Shown here piece by piece: positions 48,477 through 59,578 of a DNA stretch of 64,000 bases. The stretch comes from Macquaria australasica (Eukaryota > Chordata > Actinopteri > Centrarchiformes > Percichthyidae): contig SEMN01000064.1 of the NCBI GenBank assembly GCA_005408345.1, forward strand, positions 744,001 through 808,000, written 5' to 3'. The notes beneath the pieces were generated by a model. It saw nothing but the letters and a program-made list of their open reading frames with translations. It did no database searches and was not told the origin of the DNA. Made by a program: the position numbers and the translations under genes. How positions within the stretch are numbered: position 1 is the first letter of the stretch; the number at the start of each line of letters is the position of its first letter.

Positions 48477-48942
48477 TATGGAAGCCCATTTCCGCCAGTA
48501 AAAAAAAAAAATGATGAGATAAAAAAGTCGAAATTATGAGATAAAAAGTCATAATTATGAGATAGAAAGTGCGCATGCACCACCCGTAACCCCATGCAAA
48601 CGATATGCAATCCTAAATAAGGCAACTATAACAGTTGACTTTTGTAAATGTTTGATGTTGGATTAAGTTAAGTTGCTGTTCAATGAAGGTCGCCACCTCT
48701 GTCACATTGGTTTTATTCTTTCTACGCCAGAACTGCTTCTTCAATCCCATGTGAATCAGCACGTGAAGTATTTCATTTGTTGTAAAGCCACGTTTAAAGT
48801 AGTCCTCAGTGTACTCAGGATCCATTTCTGACAAATTAACCAGGAGAACTCATGCCAAAGAGCTGCTACTCTCATTGTTGTTTTAAAGTATCTCATAATT
48901 ATGACTTTTTATCTCATAATTTGGCAGAAATGGGCTTCCATA
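48477..48942. mobile_element. Internally deleted DNA transposon with an N-terminal integrase-type ORF remnant
   Basis: Terminal repeats TATGGAAGCCCATTTCCGCC and (complement of the right end) TATGGAAGCCCATTTCTGCC match 19 of 20. Perfect 7-bp flanks actttta occur at 48470-48476 and 48943-48949. Subterminal ATTATGAGATAAAAAGTCAT-type sequences occur in both arms. On the minus strand a 73-codon frame (48613-48834) has YFKRGFTTNEILHVL and WRRKNKTNVTEVATFIEQQL. That resembles the N-terminal helix-turn-helix part of fish transposon proteins with an rve integrase core. The catalytic part is absent. The family name is not certain. Confidence 0.7.
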
Positions 48943-49320
48943 ACTTTTAGTCAACAGTCAAACATAGAGAGTTATTCATACACAGGTAAAACAGAAAATA
49001 CACACAGTCGATAATCAAACTATTTTACAAAGGTGAAAAATTAGAGGCAAAATTTATTTCAACCAGATGAGTGACATTATGTAATTTTACAAATGATAAG
49101 ATTCAGTGTAACTCTACCACATGACTAAACCATTGCCACTGCATGATACTGAACGCATTTATCTGTAAACAGCTGCATTTCACTGCATACTTTAATGGTT
49201 GATACCCAAGACTGGATTTCCAAGAGACTGCCCAAGGGTCCCAAACCCCCATACTTTTACCTTAGCTTTGTTGATAACTGTGACCTGAGGCGGTGAATAT
49301 TTTGACCTCCTGCAGTTCCC
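48943..49320. other. Spacer upstream of the ILK promoter
   Basis: AT-rich. No gene or repeat is recognised beyond the target-site copy at its left edge. Confidence 0.6.
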
Positions 49321-49487
49321 CCTGCCGCCTGTAGGGGGCGGGGCGCTCTCTTCCTCCACTCGACGTTAACCGCGTACGTACGTACGTACGGCGGCGGCGA
49401 GGGTGTGGACGACGTTGAGTCCAGGGGAGACAAACATAACGCTGCTAATAACGTCTGCGTTAGCCCCGCAACGGGAGAACATACCTG
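49321..49487 (+). promoter_or_regulatory. ilk: ILK promoter and non-coding exon 1
   Basis: A compact GC- and CpG-rich stretch in AT-rich surroundings. It has a GC box GGGGGCGGGG at 49334, a (TACG)n palindromic run at 49371-49390 and GGCGGCGGCG just after. The exon ends in ACATACCTG/gtaagt with the donor at 49488. The matching acceptor is tcccatttttcag at 50731-50743, so coding exon 2 has about 156 bases of 5' UTR. The 5' end of exon 1 is not determined. Confidence 0.65.
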
Positions 49488-50743
49488 GTAAGTTTGTCGC
49501 CACGGAGGCAGATTTGTCGCCGCTTTGAACAGTTTTTAAATGACGTTTCGCGGTGTCCATCTGAGTCAAGTCAGTCGTCAAATGAGAGGAACGGGAGTCG
49601 GTGTAGTTGGTTAGCTTGTTAGCCGTGTCTCGTTGTGTTAACCCAGAGGATGCTTAGCGAAGGTGTGGAGCTAAACGAGTCACTTTTAGTTAATCGAGTG
49701 TATTGAAAGCACACGGTGGTACTGCCAGGGGCGAGCGGGTTAACCAACCAACCAACTAACTAACTAACTTAAATGAGCCATCCCCCCCGTGTTGGCTAGA
49801 TAGCAGGGCAGCTAGTCTGCTGTAAAGGTGAACTCATTACTGTGACGAGGTTTGTAACAACTACATGAACAAATCCCACTAGATCACAACGTCAACCTCG
49901 AAGTCTGGTTTTATTTAAACTGCGGATTAATGACAGGTTAAGTTGAACTCATCTATCATACCCTTTTTTTTTTTTTCCAAATTTGAGTGCTTGGCTCATT
50001 CAGACATTAAACATTTTTTTTGTGTATATGTCCATTGATGGTGATTGCAATTTAAAGTCAAACATTTTGATCCCCGTTACAATCTGCTGGCTTCAGTAAT
50101 GACTTGCAGTTATGGTTTTTACTTGGCCAGCAAATAATTTAATCACAGTTCAGGCTGTGTGAAATATGAATCATTCACACTGCGTTATCTGCCTGTATAC
50201 ATTTTGTTTATTAAAATGTTGTTACACAGTTTGATAAGCAAATTATTATGGCTGCATTTCCATTATCAATTAATTAATTTCTTGATTAATCAGTTGGTCT
50301 ATAAAGTGTTAGAAAATGGGGGAAATAATAATGAAATAATCACTCAAGACAGAGACGGAGAAGCTGGAACCATGTAATGTTTGATCAATGTTTGCTTGAT
50401 AAATGACTTAAACTATTGATTTCCTGCCAATCAGCTAATTGGCGAATCAAATGATCATTTCAGTGCTAATTTAAATATTAAGGAAGTACAGAATTTAGCA
50501 TGACGCTGGATGAGAGTATTTATCTAGCCTAGTCTACACGGTGCTAGTCACCGGCAAGTGCTGTGAGTCACAATGCCATAAACTGCATATAACTGTGGAT
50601 AAGATGACGCAACACTAGGTTTCTTGGTTGCTTAGCTTTTTTTTGTTTTTTAGGTTTGTACAACAGGGTCATATGAGACAGGAAATACCTGTCTTGAAAA
50701 TGTGTTAATGTAGGAACTCCCACTTTTGTGTCCCATTTTTCAG
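49488..50743 (+). other. ilk: ILK 5' UTR intron
   Basis: Contains an AACC/AACT tandem stretch (49740-49770), a poly-T tract near 49965-49977 and a GGGCTGCAAC-family repeat fragment (50251-50465). Confidence 0.6.
50251..50465 (+). repeat. GGGCTGCAAC-family repeat, decayed copy
   Basis: TCCATTATCAATTAATTAAT, then TTGATTAATCAGTTGGTCTA and GTTAGAAAATGGGG, follow the order seen in the copies at 54871 and 57111. Confidence 0.55.
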
Positions 50744-53700
50744 GCATTGTGTGAGTGCCGCTGAGCCGATCTTGATTGTGTCCCCTCCTTGTCCCAAATG
50801 AGGGACTGATGCTGGCCAGGACCCCGCTGTCCCAGTTTAGTTCTGCATTGACTCCCACGGGTGCACCTATAAGAGAAGAAGAAGAATACAGCAGCCAAAA
50901 TGGATGATATCTTCACGCAGTGTCGGGAAGGCAATGCAGTGGCAGTTCGCTTATGGCTGGACAATACAGAGAATGACCTCAATCAAGGGTGAGCTGAGGT
51001 TTATTTATTTGTGTATTTTGTTGTCAGTAGGATGTTAATGGTATCCAGAATTCACAAATCACTTCTATCTATGGCTAATGAAATGGAATTAAAAAGTAAC
51101 TCTATCGAGCTATTAAATGCAATATCTATACAGACTGAAGAATCATCAAAAAGTTACACAGACACTTGCTTAGTGTTTTGAGATGACCTCATAGGGGGTC
51201 GTCTCTCCTGTACCTTCATTTTTCATCCAGTGATTACTTTTGCACAATTGTACTTCTGTCTCCGTGAGACTTGCCACAACATGAATTTGTGATGCCAGAT
51301 AACGTGAAGCAGAACCTTATGCCATAGTCTGGGTGAATACTTGATTCTGACTGGCTGCAGGGTGTCCAATGGACACCTATCTTGCTCTAGGAAATTGTAA
51401 TGGGTGTTTTTCACTACTCTCAACGTTTATATAGAACAAATGATTAACTGAGAAAATAGTTGGTCATATTAATCGTTGATGAAAATGCTTGTTTGCTGAA
51501 GCCCTAGTTCTATAAAAGTATAAAAGAGAGGGCTGAGTTCAGTGCTCTTGTGTTTTCTTCGGCCTATGAGTGTGTAATCGTGGCTTTGACGGCTATCTGT
51601 ATGTAGCCTTCTCAAAATATACTAGTTTGAGCAGAACCCTTTCCTTTTCACTCATGATTGTCACAGACAGCACTTACTTTTACCATGTTGTTAAGGTCGA
51701 GGCTCCTTGTATGGGAAGGAGGTAGATTTACAGTGTGTGAATACTGATTTTATATTTAAACTCTTAGGTGGGGGCAGCAGTATGAGCCTGTTGCCCTGCA
51801 ATGGTTACCAGATAACGTGAAGCAGAATCTTATGCCATGGTCTGGGTGAATACTCGATTCTGATTGGCTGCAGGGTGTCCATTAACTCTTGACATTGGAC
51901 ACCTAATTACTAGTTCTAGTGAAACTGTCTGTTCACCGTTCTTAATTAATGCGCTGTCTACATAGTATCAGCCTAATGAGTAACCATAGCAATGGGGAGT
52001 CAAAGCCTCCATTTACAATTTATTAGGCAAGACAAGACAAGGCAATTTTATTTGTATAGCACATTTCATACACCAGGGCAATTCAATGTGCTTCACAGGG
52101 TATTAAAAATACAGCAAGGTAAAGAGATGTACAATATAAAATTGCAAAAAATACAGGCACGCGACACAAGAGAAACTAGTTTTAAAAGTAGACAAGTGTA
52201 GTTTAAATACGTAGGAATAAAAGACAAAAGAACACAGAAAATGCTCCCACATATAGATGCATAATTAAATTAAGTTAGAAACAATGAAAATAAAATAAGA
52301 TTAAGGGGGGAAAAAAAACCAACATGTTCACAAGCTAACATCTAATTACTACAATGAGTGACTTCAACATTTCTTTTAACCTATTTGGAGAATATGACAA
52401 CTTTGGCCGACACCTACACATGGCCTATCATTTGTTCGTGAAAATCTTGATATTGATTTGGGGACAATGACATGGCTGGATAGCTAGATAGTCTTGTTGT
52501 TAAACATACTGTCAAATTATATTTACTCAATGTTATTGACTTTGAATGTTGCTAGCATAACGTTAGCTTTCAGGCTCATAGCTGAGCCAAAGGGTTCTAT
52601 GAGCTGTGCGTACTAGAAATATCTTACGTTGCCAAGTCGTATCTAAGGTTCGTCCTATGTACTGGATTGTGAACGGCATTGTTTCAGGTATTAGTCAAAC
52701 CAAAGTGACCATGGTATAAGCGGGATAATGCCCTTCGATGTGTCCATAATCGGGAATTAATAGATGACGGGTAGGCCAGAACAGTTCGACGGTCATTATC
52801 CCTTACATGTTGCATTTTCTAACCCAGTTTCTAGTGCAGGCGGAGAGCCCGCCTTTTCAGTCCCTGACGAGATCGTGGCCTGTGATTGAAACCATTTCCT
52901 TGTATGCACATGTTTACGTCCAGAATGCCAGCGGAATAATTCAAAAGCGCGATGTTGGACAGGAAACCTGCTGTGATGGTAGAGTTAGTCATGCTTGCAG
53001 TTGTTGCTGCCATTAAATTTAGGCCTTAAAGAAAAAAAAAAGCCTGGACATACATACAGAGAATGCTCCCGGCTTCTGTAAGAATTGACATGTTTATTAT
53101 ACAAAATATCCATTTGATAGTTACAGATCATCAGTCCGTCCTGAGCTGCTTCTGTATCCTCAGCTGACTCTGTGGAAAAAAACTTGGCAAAGCTTGCCAG
53201 TCAAGCAGTGATGGCCACCCAGGAAGCTTCTCTTGTGGACCTTTCTGTCTTAGATTTAGACTACCGGTATTTGTTTTCAGAGCAAACAAGGGGAGAATGA
53301 ATTAATCTATTTAATTATGAACACTGTGTACCTTGGAGCTGCTGTCTTTTTACTTTATTTTATTTTTTCTTATGTTTCAGTACATTTATGGTAAGAAGGT
53401 TGAGCACATTAACATCTAGTTGGAACAACTTTGTTGTCAAGTTTCAGAAGTTTTAAAGAAACCAGTAGTTGTCTAAAAATTTTAAGTATTTTTTTCTTTT
53501 TCTTTTTGAATACTGTAACATAAAAATGTTCAACTAGTAATGTGCCAACCCTCTAATTTCACATGTAATAATGGTGAGAAAATGATTGATGGTTTTGTTT
53601 AAGAGGTGTGACTCGGATAACATCAAGAAGTGAAGTAGTCAGTCCAATGTAATTGTAATATGATAAGACAGGATATGAAAATACAGAAATGTTTTGTTTC

Positions 53701-56700
53701 CTTCTGAGGCTCAGAGATGTCTCTAGGTCCATTTTAATGTTGGTTGGAAGAGTACATTGTTGTCATTTGGTCAGTGTTGTGTTTTTCTTGTTTGATGCAT
53801 TATTGCTGTAAAGACAATATTACAATTTTCAAAAATAGTTTTTAAAGTTTATAATATGCAAGAAGTTATACAAGAAATTCAGCACAGACAAGAGAAGAAT
53901 AGTTTTAGGCCTTTTTCCCCCCTTTTTTAGCTCAAGCTTTTGTGGAGAAATTAAGACATTTGTCTTCTCCTTTTAATGGCTGCATTGACTTTGTGTTTGC
54001 TCAGTTTTTCCTTTATTTGTTTTACTTTTACCATTGTTGTAAGACTGTATGATTGCATCGAACCAGTGTTGATACACGCACCCCTACATGTGACCCGTCC
54101 ATTAGCTGATTGCATGTCAGGTTCCCTTTTCCGGTTGATCTATCTCCCCCAGTGGTGAAACACTCTTATTCTTGCCTTTTCACTTCCCTACAGAACTCAA
54201 TAATCTCAATACAACACAATAATCTCAGCCTAAAAGAGTAGCAGATCCTCACTGAAATATTGGCTGTGCTCCTCGATGATGGTGTGTTTACACTGATATA
54301 ACTCCCAGACAAAGAGTAGTAGTGGAATGCTGAATGTCCTTACAAGGAGTAACACACAGCCCTCGAGGGAACCATCTACCACCTACCAAAACCTACCAGA
54401 GAAGGGGAGGAGATTATTGTAGTGGGGGAGGACTGGAAGAGTTATGTGTGACAAGACAGAGTATCTTTGTGTGTCTGGCCAAATTAGTGAATTTTTCAAA
54501 AGAGAAATGCACAGTAAGCCATACTAGAGCACGTCATCGTCCTTCCCCTCCTCCACTTACCGTGTTTCCGGTATTCGTGTCCCAGTGGTATTAGATAGAT
54601 AGCTCCACTCATTTCCCCTCAACATTTCCTCCAAGTTTAGAAGAGTTAATTGCAAAGTTTAAAACAAATTCTCCTAAATGTTTACATAATTTGCGGTCTG
54701 CTCTGAATATGTGACACTGCTACTTTACTCATTGGTGCATAATAGTTAAGTTTTGTGTTGAAAATTAGCACGGAGGTTTATCTGTGGTTTTAAACAATTT
54801 TAGGGCCATTTGGTTTTTAAATTCACGTTATATGTAGAGCTATATGTAGTAGTCGATAAATCGATGAGTTTAGGGCTGCAACTAGACAGTTATTTCCATT
54901 AACAATGAAGCTGCCGATCAAATATCAGATAATAGTGAAAAATGTCCATTATACTTTCCCAGAGCCCAAGGTGATGTCTTCAGATTCCTTGATTTATCCG
55001 AACATTAAGCCAAAACCCAAACCCAAAGATACTCAGTTTACTATCACACATCACAAAGACAAGCAACAAATCCTCAAATTGTAAAGTTTAAATTTAAATA
55101 ATGTTTGGCATTTTTGATTGTAAAAAGGACTAAAACAATTAACAATTATCTAAATAAATTAGTCTTTGTTAATCATTGAAGTTGCGTTTTTCCAACCTTG
55201 CTGCTTTTACTTTTTTTAGATAACAATAAATTGAATACAGTATCTTTGGGTTTTAGATTAACAGTCAGACAAAAGTCCAAAACAAACAATGTCATCTTGG
55301 GCTCCAGGAAATTGTAATGGGCATTTTTCACTATTCTCAACGTTTATAGAACAAATGATTAATTGAGAAAATAGTTGGCCATATTAATCGATGATGAAAA
55401 TACTTGTTTGTTGAAGATCTACTTTTATAAAAGTAGTGTTTATTACAGATGTAAGTGAATGAGGCACTGTGCCCGACTTCAATTTCTCACAGTGCCCCAT
55501 TTGTGTTGTGCTTGGTCTCAAAGAGAGGGCTGAGTTCAGTGCTCTTGTGTTTACTTTGGCCTACGAGTGTGTAATCATGGCTTTGATGGCTGTATGTGGC
55601 CTTCTCAAAATGTACATCCAAAAGAAGTCGAGTACATGTGTGAATAGCAGTTTGAGCAGAACACTTTCCTTTTCACTCATGATTGTTATGGACAGCACTT
55701 TTTATAGAGTTTACCATGTTGTTAAAGTCGAGGCTCCTTGTTTGGGAAGGAGGTAGATTTACAGTGTGTGAATACTGATTTTATATATAAACTTTTTGGA
55801 GGGGGCAGCAGTATGAGCCTGTTGCCCTGCAATGGTTACTATTGCAAGCAGCCAGTGGTCTGGAGGCTCATTGAAGCAGGCAGTAATGGTTTCAGAAGAA
55901 GCTGTGTCAGCAGTTTTTTGAATGAGCCAACAAACATTATTTGTCAGACACTGCTCGGCTATATTATGAATGGGTTATTAGAGATGCACCGATATGGAAT
56001 TTCATAATGATAACCAAATCAAATCAATTCCTCCTCTGCACCATGAATTCTGCTCTTCTCATGTACTGTATGTTCAACATTATTTTATAGAGCATAAAAA
56101 GTTTCATTGACTTTTCATGACGTGACAGAATTAAGAAAAGAAATCCTACAAAAGTTAGTTTCTCCGGTGTAAAAACGTTGCATCAACTACTCAGATGGCA
56201 GCAGAAGTGACAGTTTTTAGAGACTTGTTTATTCTGCTTCTGTGGATGTTCTTTTCATTTGTTTCCCTCGTCTGACGCTTGTTATATGACCTGGCGGGGA
56301 TGTCGGGGCAGAGACATACAGGGTGCAGACAGGGGCTCTTCCTCAGGCTTTTCCGTCTGCCAAACTGAGCACTGTTGGCAGGTGGAAGTGCCTAAAATAA
56401 ATTACCGCAGCCAGTGTGGAGGGGGAGAGCAGGAGAGCACCCTGGCACTCAAGTGCCTTTGGGTTGGGGGGATGAAGCTAGCTTAAAGGGAAAATCTATT
56501 CTATAAAAGGGGCCCAAATAGAAATACACCCACAGAAACTGGAGGCCTGAGCCTCACTTTGTGTGTAAGTAGTACATTTTCAGCAGTTCTATGTGGATTT
56601 GGGCCCCTTTTTTGTTTATGATAAATAATCATCAGTCAATTACCAATTGGGGCTGAATGATATTAAAACTTTTGAGAAAATAACAATTCACTTACTCATC

Positions 56701-59502
56701 ACATACACATCATACAGATAGTGATATTACAACAGGCGGCATCATTTCTCAAGATATAAGCACACAGGAAGAAAAAGTGTTGTGTTTTTGGTACATATTA
56801 TCTGTTTTGTTAGGAGTGCAGTGCACTCTGAGAATGATTGGGATCAGTCATTTGCTGTGTAAGCAGAGTGCTAAATTATGTTTTTTTTTTCAAATGGACT
56901 AGACTAGTTTATCTTTGCTTTGCATTTTCTGTTTGTGATAAAATGGATTATGTAGGGTATAATTAGATTATTTTATTACATCCTTTGAAAATTGCTAAAA
57001 CAACATATTCTATATTTCTATTACACATTTTCTGGCTTTAGAGCAGCTTTGAATTTTGTCTTTTTTTTCCTGATTCACAGTTTTAAGAGTGCATTGCTGT
57101 ACTTTGTATTGCTGCAACTAATGAATAATTTCATTATTGATTAATGTGCTGATTATTTTCTCAATAAATCAATTGATTGATGGGTCTATAAAATGCCAGA
57201 TTGTGACTGAATGTACATCAAAGTCCAAGGTGACGTCTTCAAATGTGTTATTTTCTCCAACCAACAGTTGACATTGTAATAAAACAGAGAAAAGCAGCAA
57301 ATTGTCACATTGGAGAAGCTGGAACCAGAGAAAAATAGTTGCACAATGAATCGACCAATTGTTTCAGTTCTAGTTATTTGCAACTCTTGCTCCTAAAGAA
57401 TACAGCCATTTACTTCCTAACTCTACTTCCTCCCCTAAACAGACTCCAGTTTAACACAGAAAACTAATAAAATCATGGAAGTGAGTCTGGGGGGAGTTTT
57501 TCTCTCATAAACATAGGCTAATTAGTTTTTAGGATTTGGCCTTTTGGTCTGAGAGGAAATTGCACGCAGAGCAGATCTTGTGTGACTGCTGCAGGTCAAC
57601 CAGATGCACAGATAGATGTGTGTTGTGGGCCTGAGGGTCTCTGTGGGGCTCTTGATGCTGTTTTGAGCAGAGCTCTGCAGGATGTGTGAATACAGGCCAG
57701 TGAATAGATGGCGGGAGGGGTGGGGGGGGCAGAGGGTTCAGATTCCTGCAGATTCATAATACTCCCTCAGTTCTCAGATCACATTATTATGCTGTCTGCC
57801 TGCTCATAATTTCAGAGCAAGTGCATAACTTTATTGTCTGGAGGATTGTGCTGTGTCTGGGCACAAACAGTGAAGCCCACATGGAAAAGGAAAGTGGAAT
57901 ATATCATCAGTACAGTCCAGCTGTTTTAGAGGAACTGAGAGGGAGAGGATGGGTTTGAATGAGAGGATGTGGGAGTGGAGAGACTCAGATGAAGGAAGAA
58001 ACTTTGCAAGAGAGGAGGAAGAGGTGACCACGGTCAGGCGGAGAGGGCAGAGAAATAAAGAATGACACAATCACACACAGCAGCTGGAGTGTATGCGTGT
58101 GCTGCGCTGCTGAAGGAAGTCTCACTAGGCCTTTATAAGGATTGCAGCGAATGCTCGGCTTACTGTTTTGTTTGTTTTTTTATCAGCCTTTTCCTGATTG
58201 ACTCTCTGTCACTCAGCTCTTACTGTCTCTTAATCTCTCAGTCTTTATCTCTTTTTCTCTGAGGAGGTACGCCATCAGTCATTCTGCCATGTAATCAAGG
58301 CTACTGCCCTACATGTGTCACTACCAGTGTCACAGAGACAGACAGGAGTGATGGGCGCTAGAGGCCTATTAGCTGTTGCATCAACTTCCTTTTTCTGAGG
58401 AAGATGACAGAAGTACAAATGTGCTCTCAAAGCTGAGTGTCACAGTACTGAGTAGCCTAAAACTACTTAATGCTGTAGTTTCACATAAATACACTCAGTT
58501 TATTAGGTACAACTAGCTAAAACGAATGTAGGCTTATACAACAATCCTGCAGTAAATTCTACCATCATGAAGGTTATAACATTGAGTTTGTGTTGAAACT
58601 GTTTTAGAGAGATGTTGATTCAGCTTTATTATAATTTTGGTGGCGGTGAAAGTGTTAGAAACACTTCTCAGTGTAACTGTATATTTCAACAGCACTATAA
58701 CGGTAACTGCCAAAATGACATGGTTGAATCAACACCTCTCTAAAACAGTTTCAACAACATTACAACCTTCATGAAGGGATGATTCGTAACAGGACTGTTG
58801 TATTAGACTGGTTTTATAGGTGTAGGTGTACCTGATAAACTGGCAAACTGTATTTTTAAGTCTTATGAACTGAGGCATTCTTAAAGGCACTCAGAGTTTG
58901 TATACAATGCGTTAGGCCATAACAAAACAGCTAATTGAACTGATATGTATTTTTTATGTTGACCCACCCAGTTTTTCAATGGTATGCACACTTGTGCAAA
59001 CAGCATAAGCTCCAATAAACAGTCCCAGTTTGTATCACTTGTGCCACAGAGTTGTTTGCAGGGAAAATGTTATTGTGGATAGCAGAGGGGCTGAAGCTGG
59101 TATACTTTTTTCTCCCTCAAGTCAACACTTTTCCTGCCTGTCCTGCAGTTATTCTAAGTCCTTGCTCTGCTGAAGGTTTGTGTGAAATGTGCTGAATATG
59201 AATCCTCCTCTCTCGCTGTAGAGATGACCACGGCTTCAGCCCCCTCCACTGGGCGTGCAGGGAGGGCCGCTCAAACGTGGTGGACATGCTCATCATGAGA
59301 GGGGCTCGCATTAACGTCATGAACCGAGGGGACGACACACCTCTGCACCTGGCTGCCAGCCATGGACATCGTGACATCGTGGGAAAGGTAGGGTTCATGT
59401 AAACACACAGCATGCACACAGTGATGCTGGAAAAGGTCTCCACAGTAAAACTTTTATTCTGATGGTTATGAGCTTACCTCCCTGTTGTTAGAACATGACT
59501 GA

Positions 59503-59578
<76 letters not shown>

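Larger units (their letters stand above)
50989..59221 (+). other. ilk: First coding intron of ILK (8.2 kb)
   Basis: Runs from gtgagc to tcgctgtag. It carries an internal duplication, GGGCTGCAAC-family repeats, a SINE-like block and a palindromic MITE, all listed separately. I see no exon between 50988 and 59222. Confidence 0.8.

Noticed and set aside
55975..56005. AGAGATGCACCGATATGG, resembling the end of a common fish MITE
   Set aside because: Only one end is visible and I found no matching inverted end nearby, so no element is called.
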